From the NCBI RefSeq assembly GCF_000237925.1, contig NC_031496.1, positions 25,723,510 through 25,787,509 of the forward strand: a stretch of 64,000 nt of DNA, read 5' to 3'. The DNA comes from Schistosoma mansoni. Taxonomy: Eukaryota; Platyhelminthes; Trematoda; Strigeidida; Schistosomatidae. The position numbers and the translations under genes are program-made. How positions within the stretch are numbered: the first letter of the stretch is position 1; every line of letters begins with the position of its first letter. The notes below the pieces were generated by a model. It was given only the letters and a program-made list of their open reading frames with translations. It was not told the DNA's origin and did not search any database. Positions 46,101 to 60,400 of the stretch are shown piece after piece.

Positions 46101-49100
46101 AATGTTGAGTTTTTCGAGCTAGATGAATTAATTGTCAAGCTATTATTGTTTTTCAGGATATCATCACTGCCTACATTACGTTGACTTCTAAAAAGTGAGT
46201 AGCAAATTATCTGCAAGATTTCACAATCAATAGTTTATTATAATCTACAGTCTAGACACCTTGAAAGTAGTGTTAAAGTCTGAGGAAAATCTCCATGTTT
46301 TAATAATACTTCAGGTTTCATCTAATTTAAATAAAATAAAGTTCGTGGAAAAATCAAATAAATGATGGTCATGTTTTATAAGTGAATTGAAATAAAGTTT
46401 AGTTGTCGACTAAAAAGCTAACCAAATCACCGCCTAATTTTACAGAATTATTTATAATATTGAAATAAGCATAATGAATTTAAGACGTAAATCGAGAGTA
46501 TTCGGTATGAAGTTTTATGAAAGAGTGAAAAGGCTTATATTTAATAAATCCTACTAGTCATAAGGTTTTTAACTGTTTACATTCATCCCTTAGTTAAAGT
46601 TACACCGAACAAAGAAATGATCGGTAGCCAAACTGAAGAATTCTGACATATCCTTCATCCATTATCTAAAGAATACTTTTTCTTTAGTTAATTGAGAGTA
46701 ATAATATAATCGGGGAGGTTTACTTTCAAACAATTCTTTTCATAAAGTGCATGTGATTGGTATTTAATGAAAGATTAAAAAAAAACTAAAGGCTGAATTT
46801 AATTATCTGCCAATAATCAACTTACAGGCATCCCATATCGATGAACAACCAATCGCAAAGCTTCATCTACTTCCAAACCAGAAATGTTTAGGGATTTCAG
46901 AAGAATCCTATATTCAAAATATATACAAAATAAATATTTTAAAGTAAATTTTAGTTAAGATTTTTAGTTATAAATAATGGTCTTCAGAGTTGAAGACTAT
47001 GAAGACTCGACACAGGCAGAATGATTAGTAAAGCCCTACTACTAATCAAGTTATATTTTAAACTGAATCTCGGATTAAAAGAATGACCATAGTACAATAG
47101 ATGTACGCTTGATAAGAGGTCACAAACGTGAGACCAAGTATCTGAAGTACTCCAAGGTCTAATTTACTGTAAATTATGGCATTTTTTTCTCATTCAAATC
47201 AGTTCAACGATGTACCTCATTATATCAGCGAAATATATAACCTCACAGTAATTACTCTTTAAGTACACATGGAAGTCACCAAATATAGTAAACAACTTGA
47301 ATCACTTCTAAAATAAAGTTACACGCATTAATCAGCTATTGAAAGGTAATCAACATCATATTGTCTAATCGTTAGTATAAATTTAAGTGAAGCTATTTCA
47401 GTGACTTGATATAACATGAAATTTGGTATCAGATCTCATCATATGAATCGTATAACAATGCTGAGTGACCTGGTCAATTGATCCGTTGGCGACTTGCCTT
47501 TTAGATTTATATCGTAAATAAGGGATCGACAAGATGATAATGGTTGCTATGCCCATTTATGAAGGCTAAGCGTCAGTTCCCCAAAGTTTGTAGCTACCAC
47601 CCTTAATGTTAAGTGTTAATTAAAACCACATTTAGATTGTTAATCTTCAACTGAGTGCCTTTAATTTGCAACTGCTAATAAATATGTGACTGTTATACTT
47701 TGTTAAAAGCCTAAGCAGTAGGTTTAGGACAAAGTACTAAAGTATGATAAATAACAAATGAATAAAACCAGGTCAACACACTTTATTAAATACATTTTAT
47801 GGCTATCCGTCAGTCAGTCAGTCAGTCAGCTACAACGTAGGACCAGGCACATTTATACATCGGTCCAAGTTGTCATACCTTGTTAGCACAACAAGATAAA
47901 CACCGAATTCATAGTAGTTAATTTAGTGGTGATAGTATGTAAAAGAAAGGTTGTATATAAGGATATAGTATAGGAAAGAAGAAAGTTATGAAGCAATTTT
48001 AATCTTAAGGTTTAAGGGAAGATAAAGAGTGTATACACCTACGCCATTGTGATCGATTCTGAGCCATGTCACCTAGAGTCTCCAACCATTGGTTACGATA
48101 GTCACGCGGACCCCAACCAGGTAGTCCGCATCTGCCAACATGGCTCAGACTAGAAGTTAGTGACTTCAAACACTGATGTCACGTTTTGGTTTGTCCGCCC
48201 CTAACTCTTTTCCAACCATCCCCTATCGTACATAGACCTACTGAAATATGTGATGTCATTCACATAATTCAACAATGATTAAAGAAAAGCGAATCAGTGG
48301 TCAGTTTTCTTAAACTAGCCTCTTTGCTGAAGTTATTACTACTCGTTCATTTCAACGAGAATTATTGATAATATTGAATAGAAGTAATATATGTATACAT
48401 ATTCTAGAAATATTTATAAGTATGATAAATCACATCGTATCGTGATAATATTTTTTTACTGACTTTTAAGGGAAAAAAGATAATGATCGAAAAAAAACAG
48501 GTTGGAGAAGCAAATGAGAAGATAGGTTATGAAGAAAAACAATCCGAAAACATATTTATCTATCATACTTCCATTCTTAATATCTTTATGTCTTAAAATC
48601 AGTTCGAATGAGAAGTAATCAATTCTGTTTTATTTTGGAAAAAAAGAAGCAGAAGAACACCCTATTACTAATACTACTATTAACTTTTTCCCAAATAACT
48701 TATACTTTTAATAATGAATAGGTAAAAAAAATGGAATAATTCACTTGGTTAGTCGATCGTAAGCACTGTAGAACCTGGTAGAAATATGTATTGGCTTAAG
48801 TTGCTATGTTACACATTAAAACAAGACAATAGGAAATTAATCAGGTGAATAGTAAAGGAATTGGGATAATTTAACAATAATGATGATGAGAAAGACCAAA
48901 CTTTGAGAATATAGTTCAACAACAAGAAACAAAAAGGTATATATGAAAGAATATTGGAAATCAACATCTGAAAAAAATGAAGACGGAATAAACCTGTTCC
49001 ACTATAACCGTTTCTAACCCATGTTGCCATCCAACGCTTCTAACTATTGACAGCGGTTATTGCCTTGACCATAACCAAGTAGTCTGCATCCATCGACATG

Positions 49101-50481
49101 TCTAAGGCCCACAGTAAATGAAAAACATTTATTTCTCGAAGATGTTAATTCGAAAAGTACAATTGTATGCAATGTATTATTCTTGAAAAGTAAAATAAAA
49201 CAATAAAACTCAGAGTATGTTCTTTTTCTACAGTCATCGCTAAATTGTATTATCCTCACCGGGACTCTAATCTGTGGTCAGCTATTTTAAAGGATCACAG
49301 AGCTTTTAATTAAGTCAATGAGCTATTGTAGGGTTGAGCAATGTCGTGAATTAATTAAATTTCAAGATGCACATTATTAGGTACCGCCTCAGCGGCCCAA
49401 ATGGTGAGCATTCACAAGCGAGATCGAATTTCCTGAGTCTGATTTCCAGATGCGAACTCGTTGATGAACACTGTTGAGCAGTCCTACACTAGGAAAAAAC
49501 TCGTGTCTACTACTTTAAGGTTTTCGACGACAGTCCAGCTAAGATCAGTTTGTGATCAAAGCCATGAAAATTCTACAGTCTACACAAATCCTTTTATACT
49601 CATTATTAAATTTTGTCAATATAATCACTCGTTGCAGAACATGTAAACATATTCAACTGTCATTTTCTATATGAAATGAAAAACATGCTCACAATTCAAT
49701 AATTAGTCACAGCCATCTTATGCTTTGTTAATTATTTTCTCACACACAAAATGATTAACAGAATGAAAATGTTTTATAAATGAAAGCTCAAAAATTTGGA
49801 AATTCGCGCTGTAACTACACCTAAAAATACAGGGAGTTATTATACAGATATACATATCAGCTCCTAGCATTTTTCTGTTGACTAAGCCAATACACATACA
49901 CATTACATTTTATAGGAAATCAGTGTAGTTAAGTGATCAGACGTGAACTGTGAAACTAATTATACACTCTGTTGGATGTATACATCAAAGAAAAATCAAT
50001 GTAAAACTAGAAATAAAATAGAGAAAATCAATCATAGAAACTGTAGACCTAAATAATCACATGTATTAACAACCAACACAAAAGAATGTTAGTTCATTTC
50101 TCACTAGTAAAATATAATTAGTATACACTATAAAACATTTCTATATTTAAACGTTGGTATACATTTGAAAAAAAAAGATTCCTCAGCATGATATATTACA
50201 TTTTTTAGTCTTTGAAAGTGTATGTTTTAAAGAGTTGCTAACATATTAATGGAAAGTTAATGTAATGTATCGTTTTTAGTTAAAATAAAATAGAATATTA
50301 ACTGGTTTTCAAACAAGTTGCAAATAGTGTTGATTAAATCTCAAATATAAAAGACAATGATTTTAAATTACGCAACAGATTATACTTGTTATGTTAGACT
50401 GAAGAATCAATGAATGGTAACTATGAGGACTAATTTATGGACTATTATTATAAACATATTCTTATTGTACAGTCATTACGT

Positions 50482-50531
<50 letters not shown>

Positions 50532-51379
50532 CCCACTTTATTATTTACAGTCTCCCTCTAGCCGACGCCACTTTTGGGCTTGCACGTGTATAATTAGAAT
50601 TTTTTTAATTTCATGATCTGATATAGTTTGGTCTGCTTATATGTAAACCACATCTGTTTGGAATGTAACATTTGTTGGGGCTGATTACTGACTTCTGGAC
50701 TCTCAGGCAGGTCAGAGAGAGAAGCTACAGAATCGTAAACCAGTAAAGATTTATTAGTTGGCTCAAGGTTACTAGTGCTGGTTGGACGTGTAATTGGTCA
50801 ACTTTATTTATTTATTCATTGAACATATAAACGTTGGTACATGAAGGCACCATAATTCGTCATTTGATTTGTATGAAGGCTGGAATACTGCCCGGGTGCC
50901 CAAACCGAAACAAGTGGTTTTCTTAAGGGGCCACACCCCGAGCCTTTGGCCTAGAGGCTTTATTCACAAATCAGTGGAGCAACGTTAGGAGATGAAGTCC
51001 CGCGGTAGCCGGTGGTCAACAGTAGATTCATATGCCATTTGCTCCCTTAGGAGCCTGGAGCCTAAGTGTACTACTGGTTTGCAATCAAGGGTTTCCAACT
51101 CTTCTAGGTGAATCCTCCATACCCACCTACCCGGTTAAAGCATCGGACATTCACTTTTCGTCCTCTCCACCTCGTAAACAGCACCCACGCGACGAGAAGG
51201 CAATGAGTAGGACTTCCTATCAGTGGCTGTATACGCGTTGCCATATGGGAGCATTTCGAGAGGGAGAGCTGATTCGTTTTACTCCCGGCCGTACCAGGGT
51301 ATTTTGGGGACAGAGATATTAATTCATATCAATCGGGATTCTGATTAGCGGTTTTGTCAAGATATTAGTCAGCCGCCAA

Positions 51380-51435
<56 letters not shown>

Positions 51436-54400
51436 TATGAGTGTCGGATTTGCTGTACTAATCATACATTATTATATGAAGAATATTTGGTGTTTAATCA
51501 AGATATTAAAAATAAAAATACATATGTACATAGTGTGTTGATAATTTATGTTTACACCAAATAATAGAATAAAATTACTGCATAAAATTCGCTCCTATTA
51601 ATAAAATTGTAGTTAAGAGAAACACCAGCGTTTGAAATAGTTATGCAGTATAAACTTTAACAACATAACAAATTAAATGTTTTTTAGCTAACTCTAAAGT
51701 CCCAATCAATCAGTCAGTCAGCCATATAAATAATATGGGACACGGGATAAATGTATAGTTGTTTAAGTTACCGCATCTAATATCAATACAATAAAAGAGA
51801 AAATTAACAAAATGCATAGTATGTCAATGTTGGCTAAAAAGACACTATAAGAGAAAGAATGAATTAAAAAATAAAAATATGAGATAATATCAGAACTCAT
51901 AATTTAGGTGAGAGTGAGAGGTAAAGAGAGGGTGGATCGGAAAAATGATGATCATTTTACGAGGAATATCGTTTAAGGTCTCCAAGTATTGGTTACAGTT
52001 AGATTGGAAACTGTAATATGAAAATCTAAATTTCCTTATATTACATTGGTAGAAAAGATTGATATCTTTGTCTTTCAGCCCTTGACCTTCCCTCAATCTA
52101 TGTGTACGCTTTCAGTTTATCTGACATTGTTTTTCATTAGTGTAAGAGGACTTAAGAGATGATTAAATATTGCAATTTAATTCACGAACTGATCCTCATT
52201 ATAAAACTATTGAAAAAAAGAGGAAACATGGGACAGCTATTTGAATCTGGTATGGAACTCAGTTGTGAGCATTCAACATCAAATCACTAGCCTAGAGATT
52301 AGCTATTCGCTGAGAGATTTTAATGTCCTAGGTACTATCTCTCGTGGGGTTGTGTATGTGCACTCCGAAAGAGTCCCATACTAGAATGAAACAGCTACTC
52401 AGTGCTCCCAGCTTTTCAATGATCTGGCTTATATTAGTTCATGATGTAAACTATAACATAGATTTTCAGTCCAAACATTACTTTCAGTCTTTGGAAGATG
52501 GAGTTCACTATATAAAAACAATTATAAAGCTTATTTATTCATAGATTTTAATATACAAGTGTATCCATATATCTGGTATATTTTATATACTTTCTTTATT
52601 AAGGAAGTAACATAGACGTATTCAGTAGTTGAAATTTTTGGATTCAGAAACAAGAATTCAGTTAGTAAGATAAGTCATGATTACATTTGTGATAGAGTTC
52701 CAATTAATGAAATATTGGAAAAGAATGAATGAACAAGTGATAAGGTAATTGATAGTAACCAAACTATTGATGAGATTCATGGAAGTAAATCATAAAATCC
52801 AATTTATCGATATATCAATATTCTACCAACTTTTCTATTGTAGTTACTTTGTAAAAAATTATTTCAAACCGTGATCCGTAATCTTTGACATCAGATTTAA
52901 AAACAAAAGTAAACACGTATAATGCATACCACATTAAATACTTTACTTTATAATCAACATTTAAATAATGAATACTAATATGTTAACGTCTTTATATCAT
53001 TTTGACCAATTGTGACAGTTAACAAGATAAATATTAAATATAAATGAATTTAAGAGATGGTATTTCATATGAATGTATGTTTTATATTGAAATATATTCA
53101 CTGCCTGGATTATTTCCATGCAAAGCGACTAAGTGACTCAGTGGACTTTTTTGAAACAAGTTATCATAATTGATAGACAAGACGAAGAGGGAAGCAACAC
53201 TTATTATTGATACCACTGAACGATAGTCACGTTATTTCATGAATCGACTAAAAGTCGGAGTTCTAACCTACTCGCCAGTAGTATACTCGATGATTCTGGA
53301 TTTGACTTCATATGGATTTTTGGGAGTACACTGTTGAGTACAGTCGTGCATACAGTAGGATTTAATTTTTCCAACGGTTTTACTAGCTAATAGCAGCTCA
53401 TGATAATACTTATCATCAAAGAAAAGAAAATTCACCCCAAATCATATTCTTGATGACATTAAATAAAATCTCAATTCAAAAGTTTGTTAAAAATGATTTT
53501 TAAAAAGAAGGAAGATGATTTTTAATGACCGTAATGAAACATAAAAGTAAGGAAGTTACTGAGTTCTTTGAACTAAGCACCAATCTAAAAAAACTTTTAG
53601 TATATTTAATCTATCAGAAAAGTGAGAATATTCTATCTAAACTAGCGAAGTGTCAAATACAAGATTAAGATGTTTTTGCGAGTTTTTAAAATACAACTTT
53701 CTGTTTTTTTGGGGGGGGGATAGGGAAAGGGAGAGAGGACAGGAAAAAGTAGTATTCCTAAAAGACTGTAAAACATACTGAAAAATTATGTAAGATTGAA
53801 ATTCATACCAACTAAATACATTTTAAAATCTTTAGAAGGAAAAACATACAAAATACCAATAAATATGGATGACTATAGATTTTCTCCATTTAAGCTAGAT
53901 GTAAGACATGAATTTTTAGTTCATAGATGTTATGTAATTATTGCTAAAGATCATTAATAAGTATTCACAAATCATAAATATCAAACAATATTTACTTAGT
54001 TAACACATTTTAAACAATTAATTGACAGTAAACATAGTGAATCTGGGTATTACTTTTGGCGGCTTAAGTCGTATTNNNNNNNNNNNNNNNNNNNNNNNNN
54101 NNNNNNNNNNNNNNNNNNNNNNNNNNNNNNNNNNNNNNNNNNNNNNNNNNNNNNNNNNNNNNNNNNNNNNNNNNNNNNNNNNNNNNNNNNNNNNNNNNNN
54201 NNNNNNNNNNNNNNNNNNNNNNNNNNNNNNNNNNNNNNNNNNNNNNNNNNNNNNNNNNNNNNNNNNNNNNNNNNNNNNNNNNNNNNNNNNNNNNNNNNNN
54301 NNNNNNNNNNNNNNNNNNNNNNNNNNNNNNNNNNNNNNNNNNNNNNNNNNNNNNNNNNNNNNNNNNNNNNNNNNNNNNNNNNNNNNNNNNNNNNNNNNNN

Positions 54401-57400
54401 NNNNNNNNNNNNNNNNNNNNNNNNNNNNNNNNNNNNNNNNNNNNNNNNNNNNNNNNNNNNNNNNNNNNNNNNNNNNNNNNNNNNNNNNNNNNNNNNNNNN
54501 NNNTTTTCTCTCATACTTGCGCCTTCTCTCTGGTGTTCAAGTCGCTGAGTAGTTCTAGCCTGTGGGTTACCAGAATAGCTTAGGAAACGAATATAGCGTT
54601 CAATTGACGAGACGTATCAATTATTCCTAAAAAAATAAATTAAAGCTAGTGTTTTGTTTATTATTAAGCTATTTTCATCAATTAACTTTACATTCGAGAT
54701 TGAGCTAAATTTTATTTATGCTTTTTGATGAAGTCATGGGAAAAGACTTTGATTCTAGATTTTTATCAATGTCATGTTAGTCTGTTTGTTTTTTGCTTAA
54801 GATAAATCTTACGTATGTGTGAACAAAACCCTTCATCATGCAAATATCAAATAACATGGCTTTACATTTTCTTTTAACTAATATGAAAGCTTTAAAGTTA
54901 TTATTGACAACTTTCGTGATTCATTGTTGTCTATTTTCAGTGTGTTCTTAATAAAAGATATCTTAGGAAACAAAATCTTTTAATTATATTACAGATTATA
55001 GATGGATAGGAATTTCGTTTCTATAAGGGCTTTGTATCATGAAAATGATATGAAGGAAAATGTTCACTTGATAATAATAATAATAATAATAGTAATAATA
55101 ATAATAATGGTAATAATAAGCGAAAAAGGAGATTTTAATATATGTTGACATATATTAGTGAGCTAATCAAAATCAGATAGCTGGTTGATGTTGTTTACTT
55201 TTTGTTAACTCTTTCAGTTATGTTAACCTGTATTGAAAATTATTTTCATATTATAGACAATTTACAGAAACAATTACTAATTGAATTCCATATGACACTC
55301 ATAAAGTTCTAATGAGAACCCATCATTTATAAAGTCAATTAATTTTCAAGTGGGGCAATAACTTGTCGACTAGATCGCATAAAAAGTATGCCTTTTTTGT
55401 ACGAACAAATGAGGATTAAAAATACCGAATAAATGGTCAAAGTGTACCATACTAAACGTAAAATTGTTGTTCCTTAATCAATTTATTTTGGAGAAGTAAA
55501 AACATCCCTGTTTAAATTTTGTTCTGTAGGTAGACTGTATACACCGGATCAACTGGCAAGCCTTCACTGTAAATATGTAACTAATTATTTTATGAAAATC
55601 CAGTTTGATAACGAGAAATGACAAGATCGAGTTGTGGATTTTATAACTGAAGCATAACTATTGAGAAACTAAGAAGTCCTATATAATGACATTGATTATT
55701 CTAAGGGTAGATTAGTTTTAACATTATTTAAGTAAAATCACTTTGATGTTTTACCTACCAAGTAGAAGTTCCCACTAATGAAACTGTTAAAATATGTATT
55801 CACGGTACTGAAAAGCATTACACACTAATGATTAGAATAAGTGACCATATGCAAATAACATTGGACACTTGTCATAATTTCTCTTATTAAGACCCAGCTA
55901 CTCTCATTGCTGAGTAATCTTGGACACAATTCACTCGGAAAGTCCCCAAATCAGAACACAGCTGAACAGGAACATCACTATATTCCAAATAAAAGAGTTG
56001 GGTGGAAGTAGGAGTCAAAGTAAGAGAAACGTTAGTATATTTCTAGTTTTTACGTAATAAGATTCTAGAGTGTTCTCCAAGTATCCAATAGCGCTGATTG
56101 GATAAGTAATAGGTAATCAGCGTGCCAAGTCCATATAGTCATTATCTTCTAGTTCGAACCATGTTCGTAGATGCAGATCACTTGGTTGGGGTCTGCACGA
56201 CTCTCGTAACCAATGGTTGGAGATTCTGTGTGACATGGCTCAAAATAGATCACAAGGGCGTAGATGTACACATTCTTTGTTTTCCCCTAAAACATGAGAT
56301 TAAAATTACCTTGTATTTTTATTTCTACGAACTAACTCTTTCTTCCTGCACCATATCCTTAAATGAAATGTTTCTTTTATTATCATTGAAGTAAGTGTTT
56401 ATATGAATTCGTTGTTCATCTTGTTGTGCTAATGAGGTATGGAAACTTGGATAAATGCATAAATGTGCCAGCTCCTGAGTTGTAGCTGACTGAATCAGCG
56501 TGCTCCAACACAATCCTGCACGGAACATGCCTTAATCCCATCTATATCCCACTAACAACACTAATAATCACCAAAAGTATAAATTTAGTCTTGGGACTAG
56601 ATAATAACACTTTGACTATTTATTAAAATTTCAAATATCAAATTATCCTAACTAATTCACAATGTTCAAGTTGTAATGATCAGATTATTTAGCATATCCT
56701 TTAAAAGGGTCTTCATCCATAGACTGCCTATCTGAAAGCTAGTTTTATTACACATGAATAAATACCACTCCAAAAACATTTGTTTTCATTTTGCCGTTCT
56801 CATATTAATCATTATTTCATATATTGACAAACAAACCTGAAGTAAATGCAATAGAATTAAAGAACTTAGCTAATGTCGCTTATATATCAGTAGACAAAAA
56901 GGTTTTGATATTTGGGTTCCTTAAATGAAAATAGTGATGAAGTTAAATGAGATTTTCCTCCCGTAATTACAGAAAACGAAGGACAATTTAAAAGACAATA
57001 ATTAAGGAATCATTATATACAATCCTAGAAAAAGGTATATAGGACCTACGCATTTTCATTGTATAACAACCTTGTTTGATGTTCAAAATTAAAGAAGTCC
57101 CTTATAAAAGAAAAAACCAGAAATGAAAATTTCCTATCCATCAAAATCATTCAATGCGGCGTAAAAATTAAACATTTAATGGTAACAATTTCACTGTGAG
57201 TAATAAACAAATGAGGTGAAGTAAGATAGTTAAGGGATATTAATACTCTTTGTTTTTTTTACCTATCAGAATTAATTATAGTTGGGTTGGAAGTGTCTTC
57301 AAAATTGTGTGATTTCTCATTTTAAACTAACTTAACCGTCACTATTGTTTTAGAGGTAAATAAAGGACAGAATCGAAAGAAAAAAGGATCAGTCACCAAC

Positions 57401-60400
57401 ATTAAACACCATCTTTTCAACAACGAAGAAAACCTAAATAAAAGTCCGACCGACTCCTAGTCTTCTATTCATTCTACCGTATATATATATATATATATAT
57501 ATAAGGTCAACAGGATACTTTCTGCTTTAGAAAATGGGAAGTAAAACAAAGGGGAATAAGCGTAGAGAATTTTATGGTTAAAGTTAAATAACCTAAGAGT
57601 GAAAATTATAAAATAATCAATAGTCGATTAAATCGACTAATTAAAAGAGTACACATTTATCCATGTTTATGATATATACTGGAATAAGCTTTTAAATGCC
57701 ATGCCACGGCTGAAAGTAGGGAGAGTCCGCTTTCCCTCTCGAAATACTCTTGTATATTCACATACTCATAGCGTTTGCAAGGGAAGTTCTATTCAGTGTA
57801 TTTACATTTCACGTTGTTTAAAAAAATAAGAGGACAAAAAGCGAGCACTTGGCACTTAAACCAAGTTGATAGGTACGAAGAATACACTTGAGAAGGTTGT
57901 TAAGCTCTGATTTCAAACTAATGGTGTTAATGATGTCCGAAACCCTGTGAAACTGAATGGCGTATGAACTCATTTCGACCACCAGCATCCACAAACATTG
58001 CTCTACCGTCTTGTAGATCAAAACTCAAGGTGTATGAATCTGGGAATGGCCCTTAAGAAAATAACATTTTTCAGTTTGAGGGCTCAGACAGTAAACTCAG
58101 CCAACATGCAAATATTTTTTCTGTGGGTCATACTATTTTTGGTATTAAGTTATTCCACGTTTTATGTGAACTAAATATTCTTATATTGAGTAAAGCTATA
58201 ACCAATTATATCCGAAGATTTGAATTTGGCGTTAAAAATGTAATTACTAAATGAAGTTACCAACAAAACTTTAGACAAAAATATAACGCTGGTGTTGATA
58301 AAACGTAAAATTCCGAGTAACCCATAAAGCTTAATAGAAGCAATGAACCAAATCAGACGACCAGATGAATAGTTTGATTTAATACTTTCTGTTTTAGTAA
58401 TATGACGGGGATTTTATCGAAACTGTAATTGTTCTTTACAGAATAGTGATAATAAATCAGAAGTTCCGGTTGATTAGTGTTTTTTTAGTGCCTTTAATTA
58501 ATCATTATTAGATTACACAGTAAAGTTAATTTATTCAGCTCAATATTTATACGCCAAAGGTAGTAGATGCTGATAAATGAACATTATAACACATCGTTTC
58601 TTACGGTCAATAATGATAACTTCTTGAAATCAGTACTTAAAAGTTAAATTATGTTTGAACAAAACTGATTATACTATAAATACCTTATTTTTGGACATGA
58701 AAGGTAATAAATTGTAAATATTAACAAATGTTTGTTTAACTACAAAGTTTCAAGTGGATGATCAGTGTAAGTGTTATATATAACTTCATCATACAATAAT
58801 ACAAGTGGATGGATTGAGAAAAGGATAATCTATTGAACCGAGCTGCATAAATATTTGCTAGCTACATTTTGATGATACTAACATGTAACTTAACAAACAT
58901 TATACCTCTGTTTTTAAGAAAATACTTATTAATGATTTCTGAGTTCTAAACAACATCTATCATTCCAAAACGTTTATAACACTATAGCTAGGTTACTTTT
59001 TTTGGTGCATATATATTATTCTTGCATTGCCTACTAAGACAACTACTCTGTACTTATAAAACTAATGACTATTACTTTGTATACTCTGACAACAATGCTG
59101 TGGCTAATCTGTAATTAAAAGTTTATTAATCATAAAACTTTATTTACAGTGAACTTATTTCTTAAAATATTTTTATTCATATAAGTTGGTCCTCATTCTA
59201 CAATTATTTTCAGAATATATATTTCATAGTTGTAATCATGAGTCAATTGAAGCTAGACCATCATGGAAAACCTGGAAGCACTGTATGGCCGTTTCGTCCT
59301 ATTATGGGACTTCTCAGCAGTGCGCACCCACGATCCCGCCTCGCGAGATTCGAACCCAGGACCTACCAGTCTCGCGCCAGAGCATATATATATAATGTTC
59401 ATAAGAAAAATTATCTTGATTTTAATTCTAATTACATTGAAATCAATTTTCTTTTATTAAAAATGTTTTTGTTATACCTCAATGAGTAGAAAAATTACAA
59501 TCCTGGCATTTCGTCACTTAGTGTGAGCCACTTCCTCAGAGTAAATAAACAGCCGTAATAAATGAACACAAGTTCATATAGTGCAAAGGAAACAAGGCAG
59601 AATATTTTTAGTATAATCACAATCATAATAGTTCTAAATATGTCAATGTCAAATTATTCATGGTCAAGGTGAATTTGTATGACCTGTCACATTTTTTGAA
59701 TTTGTGTGTCAGAAGGTGGGTATGAAAAATGGAAAATATATACATTTGTAATATGAAGTAGTGGGGTTGAGATTGATTGTGTATAAGTTTGTAGATTGTG
59801 TGGAAAATAAATATAGTCCTATGTAATTGTTTGGATAAACAGTCCACGCTGCATGAATATTCAGGCCTTCTTTCCTATTGAGGACAGAGCGATTTAATGT
59901 TATGTGAAACGCTTCAGCTACTCGCCTCTCTATAGTTGGAAAATCCTTTTTTGAGTTATTTTAATGCTTTTAATATCAATTCGGTAATGAATGAAAATAG
60001 CATGTACTGTTATTGCTTATTTAACCTGTAATTTTTTCAATTCTAGAGGATTATTGGGTCTTTTTATGTAACTTAAGTGTTCTTTGATATAAGTCGAGAT
60101 CTGACAGAAAGACTCTCTAATATAGAACGCATCATAATCGACACAATCTAATTTGTACATACCTTTTTTGTGTGGAAATGAACGAGATCTTATCTTTCAT
60201 TTTAATTGAAGCGTTTCTCAAAGTGTTAGTTGTCTTATAGATTGCTTTAATTTTGTACATTTTGAACATCCATTTTATTTTAATTTCAAGAAAAATGACA
60301 AAAGAGTAGAGTGGTCATTTTAAATCTATTAACATTTATATGTTGGGTTCGAATCCCGAGAGGCGGGATCGTGGACGCGCACTGCTGAGGAGTCCCATAA

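Larger units (their letters stand above)
41370..46825 (-). other. IQSEC intron
   Basis: GTAAGTTG donor at 46825, GTAG acceptor at 41370. It holds a full-length SINE, a (TA)n tract, an RTE copy and a composite SINE. 41986-43094 and 44911-46825 are AT-rich with nothing recognised. Confidence 0.8.

Noticed and set aside
47809-47832. (TCAG)n tract read as a CRISPR-like or tandem satellite
   Set aside because: It is the simple tail of an RTE element; no spacer structure.
50674-50803. Possible LTR end fragment (minus strand, AATAAA then an ACA end)
   Set aside because: Only one boundary is plausible; the other is cut by the neighbouring repeat, so it cannot be confirmed here.
51032-51322. 96-codon open frame on the plus strand
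   Set aside because: It is the antisense of the (AAATA)n-tailed repeat and is not conserved in the other two copies.
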